A DNA stretch of 64,000 nt from NCBI GenBank assembly GCA_009617715.1, contig VTFK01000015.1:1178001-1242000 (forward strand), written 5' to 3'. Below the pieces are notes generated by a model, which was not told where the DNA came from, ran no database searches, and saw nothing but the letters and a program-made list of their open reading frames with translations. The translations under genes and the position numbers were made by a program. Positions 34,656 to 48,140 of the stretch are shown here, one piece after another (position 1 is the stretch's first letter; every line of letters begins with the position of its first letter). This DNA is from Plectrocnemia conspersa (lineage: Eukaryota > Arthropoda > Insecta > Trichoptera > Polycentropodidae).

Positions 34656-37600
34656 TAAAAATGACGTCCATCTCACACTCATCACTAGTGTTTTTTATCG
34701 AGAATTATTTCTCGAGAAAAATGTTAAATCGAGAAATTTTGAATGACTTGCGAATTTGCGCTTTTCTATTACGAAGAAAGTAATTAAATTATGGTTTCTA
34801 ACCGGCCGGCGGCTTTATCTTTGCTTTGGTGATCTAAGAATCCGCTCCGTTAAGAAGAAATTACGCATGGGAATTGGCAGAATGCAAAACGATTTAGGGC
34901 TATTTTCTTTTTTGATAATCTAAACGGTTTTTTTTTTGTTTTTGTAAATAAAAAAAACAAAAAATAAAAAAAAACAAAAAACGACATTGATGTCATTAAT
35001 TAAATATTTGCAAAATACAGAATCTTTCACCAGTCAAAAAATTATAATATGACTTATTTAGTTATTCTTCTAAAGCAGTAAGAAATAATTTTCTCATAAA
35101 TTTTTTTTAGTTTTTTGATGCGGTTTGTGGCATAGAAAAATCTGCTTTAATTTTAATTTAAATGATATTTTAATATAATTTTCTTCAATAAAATGCTTGA
35201 CAAGAAGTGAGTTCCAGCACCTTTTTTTTAAAAAAAAAAGCCCTGCAAAATGTCACAGCAGTGTCTTTAGATTTCTAAATTTTATAAGAGAATTTCATAA
35301 CAATTAGATTCAAACTTATAAAAAATATTTTTAGACATTATATTAATTTATTAGATTAAAATTGCTTAGATTATTAAACTGATGCTTTATCTCGTGGAGT
35401 ACGAAAAGTATATTGGAACATGCTAATAAAAATCCTATTAATCAAATTTCTAGAGCAGTAAAACGTAAACATTTTGCTTTTGAATCCAAAAAGGATGAAA
35501 GCTGAAGTTGAGAGTATTTTCTAAACTAATAATCTACCAAATATATGAAGAATAATAGCATGAATTATGCTTTCATTAAAACAGTTTTATTGTGACAATA
35601 ATTGTTAAGAAATGTAAAATATAATGCAATGTTCCATGTCATTAAAATTATGTGTGTATTTCCCATGTAATTTTCTGTGTGTTTGTATTACACTGTGTTC
35701 CATTGTACATAATCCATAGTTCATGAGAACTCAACTTGTGTTTTTAAAAAACAGTTTATTACATGAAATTTAATTAAAATAATTTAAAGAATGAGGCATA
35801 CATTTAAAGATTTTAATTTATTACAAGGACGATAGTATAATAGTGTGATTTTGTCTCATTACTCTATATTACACGGTTTGCTAAAAAAATGTCCTGCTAT
35901 TTAATTGGAATGCACAGATGTGATTTCGACAATTTTTATCTGTGGGCTGTAAAGTACCATAGATATTCGCGACGTCAGCGTAAGACGTCAGCGTTCAATA
36001 CTTACACGAACCATCCAGCTTCTCAACGAGCTTATAAGGCAGAATGATATTTTCAGCGATAGCTACGAGGAGCTGGGACGGTGCATATCTATTTTACGTA
36101 TTCACTATTATCAATATTTTAAATCACTTAAAACGTATAGTTTTTTGTAGCTAATGTATTCGTTCCCGGTTTGTCCTTAATATTCAATATTTGTATTGTC
36201 ATCGTGACACTACAAGACCCCGATCCTAGAAACATTCAACTATATTAAGAATCGCTTGTAACGTGGGACGGCACCTAAAATGCGTGTTCAATGATTTGAT
36301 GCATTTCTGTCGTATTTATTGTCGATTTGAGTATAAACAGTATCATCAACTACTTATATATCGCATAAATATATCATCACATTATTATATATTGGTGCAA
36401 ATAGAAAATATTATTTTTGTCATAGCTACTTCGGTTACAAAAACAACTTATTTTAATTTTGGTAATTACTACTCCTTTGCTTTTATACCAAATCGAAACA
36501 TGTAAAATAGTTGTTTTAAGATATTTTAATTAATACGCGATTCAAAGTCAATACTTAATTTGGTAATTCCATCACAAAATTATATTTACTTACTATATCT
36601 TATCATGAAATTTTATTTACTTAAATTGTGTTTACTTTAGCGAATTTTATTAATTCTACTTGGAGCGTTCTAATTTATATATTTATACATCTTCAGAAGT
36701 TATGCATCTATTAAGCATATGTTTACTTTACTTTCAGTAAAGATACTTAATATACTTTTTAATTTGCTTACACAAGTGAATCACTCGGCGCATAAAAACG
36801 AAGCGAAAGATACGCCAACGCATACCGCAATGTGTTAACAATATTTTCAATGTAATTAAATCGCTGATTCCAATGTATCCGAGCTTTTATGATATCACAG
36901 AAAATTATAGCTATTTATAGAGTCTAGCGATTCGTGCAAATGTTAGACATTGTTCATGAACTAATCTTTGATCTCGTCATAGTTTATCTTTGCGATTTCT
37001 ATTGTGGTCGTAAGTTCACCTGCGCAGTCAAATAACGTTACAGTTACATCTAGTTTATTCGTTTAACGACTGGAACTGCTTCCGCAGACCTAAATCCGTC
37101 GCTCTATCCCGGCGAGGTATGTTATAGGCAGATCTAAAATTTCATCTGCACCAGTTTCCGCCTGTTTGAATTCTCGTTTTTTTTTGGTTTCGTTTTCGGG
37201 CCTTGTTGCTTCTTTCTACTTCGAGAATAACTCGGCCAAAACCGTTCCGAGCCGCTTCCAAATTTGATATCGCATGATTAATTGTGACGCGGTGCTCTTT
37301 TGACTCCTTTCTTAATTGAAAGTATGCGTCGAGTCTTTTTTAGACCTTTTAATGAAGTTATTTGAGACGCGAAAGGTATCGCTTGCACCGCAAAAATTTG
37401 CATATTCTACGTAGGAAAATGGTAATTCGCTGATGTCGAGTAACTTTTCGAGTTTGGGTCTATGTGGGACGTTGCCGTTGCATATCTGTGTGTTTATGAA
37501 TATTATATAGTAAATAAATATGTCGATTTTCTATAATGCTCCATCAGCTGTTAGTACTAGTTAGTAAAACACTGCTTTAGAATCCCTTGAAACCAAAGTT

Positions 37601-38975
37601 ATTAAAAAAATCTGTTCTACTTTGAGAATTAATTTCTGTTCTACCTTACATGCTTCATATATCTTTTCATAAAAAACCAATCATGTGATGATTTATTGTT
37701 ATATACGTAACACTTTCGATTGCTTTTTAACGCTCAGCGTTCTGTTTCTATTCATAGAAAATTAAGTAGCAATATTGTCTATCTAGAAAAAAAACATGAA
37801 GTTGAGTTATTAATCTCATAATATGCTAAAAGTGAATGATGATCTTTCTTGACTTATTTTTTAACAATTGATTATTATTTTAAGCTAACACATATGTTAA
37901 CGAATATATGTATATAAAATTAGTTCAGTAAAAATCAATCGGTTTTATATACATACATATATCAAAACATTAAGGATCATAATTAGCGTAAAAATATTTT
38001 AGTCTAAACTTTTTATACCTTATTTATACAATTTTGTATTTTTTTGCCACAAAAATAAGATACTATGAATAAATTTTAAGAAGATTTTATACGATATAGT
38101 ATTATTTTTGCCTTTTGTTTTAATTTTCCATTAAATAATATGTTTTATTATCGATTGGGATACATAATAAACATTAAATTCGAGTTTTACAGCTTAAAAT
38201 TATTATTAAATAATAAAAATAGAAAGAAATTCTGGTGGCAGCTAATTGCAAATAGAAGTGAATGATATGCGCTATATAGAATTTTTGTCGGAAGTAAATT
38301 TTATATGGAAGTGCTGACGGAAGCGAATTCCGAATGTAAATAAATGATATGCATTTGTTCTGACTGGGGAACTTTTCTCGCTCGCCCACTCTTGACGCGA
38401 TGGCAAATTAAATATAATATGGGGGGGGGGGTAATTCAATTTATTTATTTCTGTCTGTGTTTTTATTAAAATATTTACGTAACCAACAGTTTGTAACATG
38501 TACAGATTTGGAAATTTCGCATTCAATATGTCACGTACAAAATATAATCGTCATAACAATGACACTAGTTGGCTAAGAAAAACGTTTTTTTTTTATTGCG
38601 CTTTTAACGCGTATTGCAAGTTTTTTCATGGGCATTATTAAGGTATTTTAGGACCAACTTGTTTGGTTGGACTCATAATATTGACAGATGTCAACACAAC
38701 AAGCCAAATGTGCTCTTTACTGCCGCTCTGTCGTTATTCCCGCATCGTTCGTCGCTCTGATTACCTTCGCGTCCTACATACAATTAAATAGATTCATAGA
38801 GAGTTATTCGTGGGGTGTGCAATTTTCTTACTAACGAGTACGAGTGAGATATGTTATAAGATATTTCTACAATAAATAATTTATTGTCCATTTAAATTTA
38901 TAAAGGTAATAATATTTTTTTTAGTTCACAAGAACATCCTATGTTTTAATTCTGACTGTGTGTTTTTTTATATTG
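34656..38975. other. AT-rich intronic stretch, nothing recognised
   Basis: No exon was recognised. A small palindrome with ATCGAGAATTATTTCTCGAG lies near 34700. A run of ten or eleven G residues is at about 38420. A GC-richer section around 36900-37490 shows no sustained frame. Confidence 0.4.
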
Positions 38976-39105
38976 ACCATTTGATATATCTGATCCTGAA
39001 GAATATAATTATGACCAGGCTGTTAATAAAATTTTAATCGAGATTTAATTTTTATTCTGACCCAAATTTGATTTAAATTCTGACCGTTCAATTTGTTGCC
39101 AATTA
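38976..39105. repeat. interspersed repeat shared with 59800-59905
   Basis: AGGCTGTTAATAAAATT, ATTTTTATTCTGA and TTGATTTAAATTCTGAC occur in the same order at both places with modest divergence. Confidence 0.7.
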
Positions 39106-42100
39106 CAAGTACACATATCAACGTTACTTGAGGAAATTGTACCCCAGTATATATTATAGAAATTTTGTAAGAAATAAAAATGGATAATATTTATATTTCA
39201 TGTACAGACCTGAGAAACCATTTTTAAGACTGTTTCTATTAAAATGAGTCGGTTGCATTTGCCAATCAGACCAGAGAAGCACTAAGTGATTATACAAAAG
39301 ACACACATCCTTTAAGACTGTATTGCAAATGTTTTATATATCTATGCTGATGGAATCTGTAGTCATCTTAAAATGTACGATGGAGCACACAGTTATCCAT
39401 TTTATAATCAATATATACTTTTATATATGTAACATATAATTTATGTTCAAATCTTATTTTTGATTTTCTTCTTGCAGTGGTACATAACGATTGAAAGTAA
39501 TTTTGTAATATATTTATAAAGGAAAATATTACAATTTTATTAAATTAAATATATTACTCACGGATGTTTTTTATAAATACATTGCAATAAAATTGTTTAT
39601 CGTTTCTTGACCTTTTTACCCGAAACAGATAAAACTAAATGTCAGCGTAAAAATCCTTAATTTAGCAAAACCTTATGTAGTTTTTAATGCCTTTTCTGTA
39701 ATTCTTCTCTTGGTAATGCCACAGATGTGTACTTTTTATTATTATATTGTTTGTTATTTATCTTATTTGAAATTTTTCAGATTGTGATACCCAATCTGAT
39801 GTAAATTGAATCATAGTAGAGAATACTAATTTTAATAATTTAGATGGCGATTATGAAATAGACGATGATTCATTTACATTTTTCATGGTTCAGATTGTAG
39901 TTAAAAATATTGTTTTGGCCAAATAAGTGAACAATTTCCTAATTTATTAACTATTTATTAAATAAAGTTAGTTAACATTATGATATTACAATAAAAAAAA
40001 CAGTCAATGAAAGAGCTGAACCGAAAAATTCGGAAGAATGTCAGAAGCCAATCGATTTAAGTTTTTTTATTAACTTATAAACTACGCTCATATAATATTA
40101 AATATAACATCTACGCCAAATTCACTATATTATTATATACCTACCTAATAGAATTTTAATAACCTACTATATTTAAGTAAAAAAATACTTACTTTATAAA
40201 CTATTGATTTGCACTGAATGATATTGTACGCTTGGTCAATATATAATATCATATAAAAACGGTAGTCTTTTCCTTCTACATAAAATAGAAGCCTTTCTAA
40301 AAATAAAAACCACTTTTTCCTCGGATATTTGTTTTCATGTGGTGTACTGCAATATTAAACATCAAAGTCAACAGTCTACATTTCGAGTTCATTGTTTGTT
40401 TCGAATCGTAATACCGCATGCAAAAACTTGTTGCGCACTGCAAAACCGTTCTATTCTCGTATTTGTGTCGTTTTCAACTGCATAGGCAATTTTTTGAATT
40501 GCTGAAATATCTCTGCAATGCAGTGTTTCGACATCGATTGCTTTTTACGATCACCTCCGCAAATCGTTGGAATACTCCCGAGTTCTTCAATCGTCGGGTG
40601 CTGCTCGCCCACGAATTAACTATCTGGTTAATGATCGGAAGATGCACTTTAGCCATCTTGTCTGTCGGCTCCATCTTTATGGAAGTGGCTTTCTTACTCG
40701 TCGAAATATTAATTTAGTTCTCGTGGCAGCCGCCTATTTGTTTTCAGCGCCGAGCCGCACTCTGTTGGTATTCGGTTATTTATGGAAACGACAGCGAACT
40801 ACCCGGATTCCAGAGGTCCGTTCCATAGCTTACTATCACGCGATCAAAACCGCAACTATCGGTAAACTTGTGTATTGAATCGATACTAGCTGTCCACTCA
40901 TACAAATTCAAGCTATCGCCGAATAGAATCAACTTTATTTGGGTGAAAAGGTATGCCAGATTGTTAAAAGTAGTGTCACTGATTTCTCTATATGTTTAAT
41001 GTATTCAAGTTTAAATTACATAAGCTATAAACTATGTTCATATTCACAACAGTGAATTGCTATTAACGTATTGATATGTAATAAATCATTCATGCCCTGC
41101 GTCAATAAAGTCGTTACGAAGCTCTTAGCAATTCAAGGTGTTTACATGACTGAACCAAATGTGACAATCAAAGACTGCATGATTTGGCGAACAAGTAGGA
41201 AATAATTTTCCCACGGCGGCAGGAGGATTTCAAAAACTTCCCTTTCCTCCACTCCTTGACAAATCACTGATGGTATAGGCGGTACTGGTTCTTCTCAAGG
41301 ACATAATTTCAGTGTTAGTGTCGTTTTTTATTATTTCCATTGAATTAAGATTCGTAGTATTTCATTATATTTTTGTGTCCTTGTATAGAATCCATATCAA
41401 AAACTAAATCATTATTTTGCACAATTTCTTAAATTGAAAAGACCATATTTTAATATGAGGCGCTTGCATGACAATCTCAAAGATGTTTATTTAGTATCTC
41501 AAAACACACTTTTGACTTAAAGTGCTTCACACGTTAATGGCATAAATGATATATTTGGTTAATTCAGAATTGTGCAGTTAACATATTTTTCACTAGCTTG
41601 TACCATATAATTCAGCATATTTCGAGCAATGTGAATGATGTTAATCTGAATCATTTTCTATAAAAATCAGTTCAGATGTTCTTACCATCGAGTCTTTATT
41701 TGTTGACGTAAATATACGTCCAATCGTATTAAAAATTATAAGCAGGGTGAATTTACATAATTCATGTAGCAAAGAAAACAATTTTTAAGATACAACGAAG
41801 AAGTACCGAGCGTACTTTTAGCGTAAATCAGAATTTAAAAAAATTCTAAATTAAAATGTAGATAGCTAAAAAATGTTTAACGAAATATAGTGTATTGTGA
41901 AACCGAAAACTTTTTGACATTGTTATGTGTCAGTGATCATAAACACTATCATCATCATTGAATTCGGTTGCCCGTCATAGTAAATATAAACGATCGAATA
42001 GACAGGTCTAAAGCTATCTTGATGTTTCAAAATAAAGACAAATTTAATATTTAGTTAAATAATACCATTTTTAAAGAATAGTTGTTATTATATATTATTT

Positions 42101-45100
42101 TATTTATTTACAACATAAATCAACATTTTTAATTTACATAAAAAAAAGTTTATTTAAAAATTTAATCATATTATTTTTTTTCTGAAACGTTTAAATAATA
42201 CGTCATTAATACAACATGGACGCGTTGTTATGATTATAGATCCGATTCGTATTTGAACAAAAAACATAAAAATTGTCACTGCACGGCTCGGCGTGCCATT
42301 TCAATCCCTTAATTAATTATATCGTATATTTATATTATTATATAAATATAAATTGTGGTGTGGGATGGCCTGATTCACGTGCTTATTTGAGGGCCCGGAT
42401 ACTTCTAGTTACGCCACTGATAAGACTACTTGAAAAATATACAAAGGAAGTTTATGAATGTCAAGATCGCTCCAAAAATACAATAAAGAAAGGTCAAAGC
42501 TCTCAAAATGTTTACAATATTTTACAGTAATGTATTTATAGTATTAAATAAATATACATTGTGAATAGTATAAGCAATTCGATTAGTACATCATATTTAT
42601 ATACTTTGATCTCTTAAAGTAAACAATATATATTCTCAATGATCATTGTATGTATATATTACATTTAATTTATTACTGACTTTTGTCTTCACAATGTCTC
42701 ATGTAAAAAGGACATTGTGTGATATTTATTTTATTTGATATATCATAATCTATATCGAAGAATGACAATGTGACTATCTAGTGTCAAATAACGAAATTTG
42801 TCATACGAAACGGTTATTTTTACGATCTTTACGAAAGGAGCAAATGTTTCGTCCACACCTTGCTCCGTTATAATATACGGCACGTGTCCGAACCACGCCT
42901 AAAAAAACACAGATGAATTTTTAACGCAAGGTATACATCAAGTGGGCTAGCTTAAAAACGGGTTAATTGCAGGTCTGCATTTTATCTACACGTTCGTTTA
43001 ATGTCGTCTTTTCATGAAAATTTCCAACACGAAAGAAGGCTTTGCTAAAGAAAAACTCAATCTTTGTTAAGCGATGAGCAAGCATATTTGCGCTCGAGGC
43101 GGCAAATTGTGAAATATTGACTTTTTTGTATAAAACTTGGGACGTGATGCGGTGATTTAACTGTTACGAAATGTACGTATCTGTGATATCATCAAAATTA
43201 TTTGTTTTTATTGTGTAAATAATTAAATCGTATTTTTAATCTTACTAGCATGCGCCTTAAATACTGCTCCGTTATTAAAAATTAAAAGCATTTTTTAAGT
43301 TAACGAACCAGGGTCTCTTAACGCCTGAAATCTTCGAAAACTTGCGTTAAATATTAACGTTTTAATATGGAATCTCGTATAAAGTAAGGAATTCCTTGGC
43401 AGAAAAGAATTCAAAGGATACCTATGCGCATACTACTTTCATGCTCGCGCCTTATGCAGAAGGGAAACTGAAACTAATTTTCTAAATTGTATTTCTAGTA
43501 GTTCTATATATTTAGTTATACTGAAACGTACACTTAATATATAAATAATAAAAAATACGAAAGGTAAACCTGTCTTCCCTGGACGAATACCGAAATGTGT
43601 CGATTATCACCGATAGACCACCTTCCATTATTATCTACTTCATTTGCTTGATAAAAGTATTGTAAAAAACATATTAGTTTGTTTGATGTTTTAAACATGA
43701 ATGTAGTTTTTGTTTGAACAGTGTATTTAATAATAATTGTATATATTTAATGTAATTTTGCGTTCATGGAACTTTATGCAAGACGGTCTTTCGCGTATTA
43801 TTGATAGGTGGAATTTAGATTTCCGAAATAATAACTGAGAAATATTTTTGTTTCACTATACATCTATACACTAATATATTTGTATTCAGGATATAAAAAA
43901 AGTGTATTTTTTATCAAAAAAAGTAGTTATACCCAAAAGCATAATAATCCTGATGTTTACTGCAGCTGACATTTTTATTCGCTTAGGTTTGCCATAAGCC
44001 AAATATGGTGACTATATTTTTTCATGTTAATCTAGTACAATAATTGTCCCGATTAACATAAAAAAAAAAATGTATTAAAGCAAAAAGAAATATGGGAAAT
44101 GTTTTTACTGCAAAAAGAATATTTATATACAATGAAAAATGGCATCAAAGAATGAGATAATGAAAATTTATTTATTTATTCCAATCGGTATCAGGTAAAA
44201 AAATCACCTCTGTATTGTAATATAAATCTTCATATTGAATGAAAAAAAGGTTTTTCAATATTATTGTTTTAATATGTAATATATTTTGATAACAAACATG
44301 CAGGTTATTCATAAGATGTTAAAAAACTAGACAATTTTTTTTATTGTGTTGATCATTTATAATACAATTAAAATTATGATAATATTCCAGACACGATAGA
44401 GACTGAAAAACATTTTAAATTAATTTATGTGGAATTGAAAACTAGTTCTATTTTATTATGTTGTAAATAAGTATTGAATTATCAAAAAAAGTTTGTGGGA
44501 AAATTTTCAAGCAAGAAAGTATTACTGTATTTGTACTTGAAACGCTTTTTTTGAAATTCAAAACTTAATACATTTCCTTTAAAATTCTAAATTTTTGATA
44601 TTTCTTAAATACATATGTGCGTGAAATTTGCTCCTAAGTAAATCTTTTACATTTCTGTTGATCTGAAATAATTTCTTTATTTTGTTTATATACTCTTTGT
44701 TATGTATTAAGAAAAACTCCATCCGAATCCAATATATTTTTTACACGTGATTAATATTTGGCCGCTCCGTTTGAACGGTAGATGCCGACTGCTTCGACCC
44801 GAGTGTACGTCAAATTCGCCGCCTTTTTGCCCTGTTGCTTTTTTTTGTTCTCAAATTTGCTATGACCGATTATCAAAATCTGCATATAATAATATTTGCA
44901 AATGCTCAAAACTTGTATGATTTCTATTTATACTCTTTATAACGGGATTTTTGGCGAAAGATTGATTGAAATTCCTACCTGACGTTCCCAGGCGTTTTAT
45001 AAAAGAAGACATGTCGGGAGAGACGTAGATATTTGGTAACCATTAAAAATAACCCAATAAAAATCGACCATAATCCGTTTTATTTATTTTCGATGAAATA

Positions 45101-45183
45101 TGTTTGAGTCGTTAAAAAGCAAAAGAGGTTATCTGACATTTTTACTGAAATCATAAAAAAACTGTATATTTGTTTAAGCTAAA
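39106..45183. other. AT-rich intronic stretch, no gene called
   Basis: Two overlapping + strand frames of about 100 codons at 40418-40878 sit in a less AT-rich patch. They compete with each other, match no known motif and have no supporting splice context. At 41290-41390 a short fragment resembles the end of the composite repeat (TTCCATTGAATTAAGATTCG). Confidence 0.4.
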
Positions 45184-45423
45184 GTGACCAGACGTTCTCC
45201 TTCAAAAATATTGTCCTCTTTTTGTTCTTCTTTGCCCTCCTTTAACAAAATAATTCCAAAAAGACCTTTTCTTGAGTTCTCGTAGCAATTTCTCTTTCTA
45301 AAATTTTTTTGCAGAAATGGCCTTTGAGCATCATTTTTGAAATTCCCCTTTTTTAACTTCTACAAAAATGATGACTTTTTTTATTTTTAGTGTTCTCCTT
45401 TGATATTTACAAAATCTGGTCAC
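45184..45423. mobile_element. MITE with GTGACCAGA ends, copy 1 (240 bp)
   Basis: It starts GTGACCAGACGTTCTCC and ends TACAAAATCTGGTCAC, giving 9-bp perfect inverted tips. The interior is T-rich with GTCCTC-type strings. The copy at 55378-55543 has the opposite orientation. I could not see a convincing target duplication. The ends resemble hAT MITEs, which is inference. Confidence 0.65.
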
Positions 45424-47965
45424 ATTTTTTAAGCAAAAGTCAGAACTTAGCTGGGGTCTGAAAACAATTCTTAAAAAAATATCATTGTGGCAACTCTGCA
45501 ATATTGATAGTGCCACAATTTCACAGCACTGTAATGGAACGATGAAAATCTTTTTCTGAAAAACGACACTTTGTCTCTTGGAATTTTCGTTCAATATGAA
45601 AGCCTTGACTTTGGATTATTTTTAGAAAAGAAGCCTCGCCTAAAAGCGCTAATAACTCGCTCGATGAATACGAAATGCCGCCATCTTGATTCCGAACCGT
45701 TTTGACATTTATCCTAACCCATTAAAAAACGACCATGCTCCCCTTATTATTTTAGTCGGCGTTTAATTCCAGCCGCCGTAATGAAGATAGGCACCGGATG
45801 CCGACGGGCATACCTTCCCATATTTGAAACCATGCATCGACCCACTTATTTGTGTTTGCGATCTAGTGAAAGCAATAACCGCATACGCGCGCAATTAAAA
45901 AACAATGAAGCACTGTTGTCGTTAAAAACGTTCCTCTTTACCGTGCGGTTGGTATCACTTTCTATTATGTTGTAATATCTACCCATTTTAATTGTTAAAT
46001 GTGTTTTTAAACTAAATATTGCATAATCCGGAGATAAATTAGAATTAAAAAAAAATATTCCGACGATCTGTACAACATTATAATGTATTATATTATATCT
46101 TTTATCGCCTTTTTACATACCTTGAAATATTAACTAGCGCCATTATTCGCGTGGTTTTATTATTTTCATATTTTTTCCCACGATTAATGCGAATCGTTCG
46201 TGTCATGTGGCCGCGTCACATGTATGTTAAGTACTGTGTTTCATGCAATACATCATTTCATAAATGCATCTAAATTGACGTTGTTTTAATAATGGGCGCA
46301 ATTGTAACGTTCGTGAACTCACGCTCATACAATCGACTCAATTATTATATTTTCTATCCCTAAAGGACGTCTTATTCTATAAGGAAATTTGAGCTGGTAA
46401 GCGTCATTCAATTTGAACCTTAAATGTCGGTTCAATTACGTCATGGATCAACTGCGACGCGACGGCTCCTTGATCTCACAATTATTTAGTTCAACGTCAA
46501 GAGTTCATTACCGAATTCATTATCTTTGAATAGTAATTACGAGCCATTTTAAAATACACTGCATAAAGTACATAATACGTATTCAGAATGCCTAGAACGC
46601 GGTTTTATCTATGTATGTATGTGCATACATTTACGTTTAAGATATAAAATGCTAATTTCGCCTATTCGCAGTGCGACATTTAGATTGGACATATTTATAT
46701 TTTTTATTAAAAGTAAAAAATGTACGTTTTCTAATAGGCCCATCCCATTTAGAGTGTATTTGCAAGGTAAGCCGGATCGGTCCACGATCTTGAACGGCTG
46801 CGTCATAATGTTGTAATCATAATTCATAAACAATTGCCTCATGTGGAATTCCAAGAATGTAAATAAATAAAAAAACATGCTAAATATTTTGAACTTTTAA
46901 TATTTTTTTTAGTTATAAGATATTCTACAAATAAATAAATAAATATATTAGTGTGTAATGGACGATCACTGCGTTGTTACGACCACCTCACAAAGTTTGC
47001 ATTTCCGCTGTTTTCTCGGTAGATAGCGCTGTGGATTGTCCACTGCTAGTTTTCCCGTATAGCCTGTAGAGTGCGTTTCCACAATTGTTTTATAACACGC
47101 TAGCTACTCGGGCGATGAGGTCGACACTATACCTTGAATATTTTATAATAGCAAGAGGTCACGGGTCTAGACTCTAGACATGTGGACGTTTTCTGTTAAA
47201 AAATAAATGCTTATTCAAATGAACGCGCGAAAGTGTCGCGTAACCGTACTTCGGCCATCTAGCGGGCAATGTCGACTACTTTGTTATATTTTTATTCTAC
47301 TGTTTTATGGCCAAAACCGTCGGCCTCAAACATAACTATCATCTTGATTAGTATAAATAATAAGAATTTATGACTAAGCCCTAATAGGGGATCTTAATAA
47401 ATGTAAAGTATGCCCTTTAAATCAAACATGGCCGCACATGTCAAATATTTGATTATAAAGCGATTTATATCGTCCATCAACCAGTTACAATTTTCATTAT
47501 GATTAATTATGAAAAATATGTTTAATTTTAAACATAATATTTACGACGCCGTTTGATCTATTTCCAGTTCGCGTTTAGTCATTTTTCATATATACATATG
47601 TATTTTACGAGCATGCCTTGAATTCCATATCGCAAATAATACCCTTTTTGAATAGATATTTACAGAATCAGAAACGAGCCATATGCTCATTCATTTCGGC
47701 CGCGTAGTCTCTTTCGTAATCTACTGCAAAATTTGCGATATTTATCCGCAAACGCGGGACGTGCTTTTCATTTGATTAGTGTTGCGGTGCGATTGAACAA
47801 ATTGATCCATTTTCATGAAAACTCGTCACGTGCGACCGCTACGGCACCCCGGACCCACGTTTTCAGCAGAATGAGATCTAACCGCCTCGCTTTGTGTCGT
47901 TTATGATATTTTGCGTGTCGATTTTAATGCAATTTCTCCCACTATACTGAACTCTCTCCGTCGTC
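45424..47965. other. intronic stretch, nothing recognised
   Basis: Less AT-rich patches at 45640-45980 and 46970-47310 hold small frames without motifs. I see no exon matching the gene's phases. Confidence 0.4.
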
Positions 47966-48140
47966 GGGCGCGTGGTTGGAATGATATACGACTATGGAGA
48001 TCGTGGGTTCGCATCCCACACGCTTCTAAGCATCCATCCGGTTCTGAGGTGTTTTCTTACTCCTCCATGACTCACGTCTAGATGAAAACGCGTCCAGTCG
48101 CGATTATGAAACAACTTTGTGTATACAATAATTCAATAAA
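47966..48140 (+). mobile_element. tRNA-derived SINE (head plus tail)
   Basis: An A-box-like TGGTTGGAATG at 47973-47983 and a good B-box GGTTCGCATCC at 48006-48016 lie 22 bp apart, within a T-arm stem GTGGG/CCCAC (48003-48007 with 48015-48019). The acceptor stem does not pair and the middle is too short for a functional tRNA. A non-tRNA tail follows, ending in AT-rich sequence near 48140. This is the layout of a SINE; no second copy is present in the window to prove it. Confidence 0.5.

Noticed and set aside
40418..40878. Two overlapping frames of about 100 codons
   Set aside because: They compete with each other and with a minus frame; no motif and no splice phase fit.
47966..48026. Functional tRNA gene
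   Set aside because: The acceptor stem does not pair and the body is about 10 nt too short, so a SINE head is more likely.
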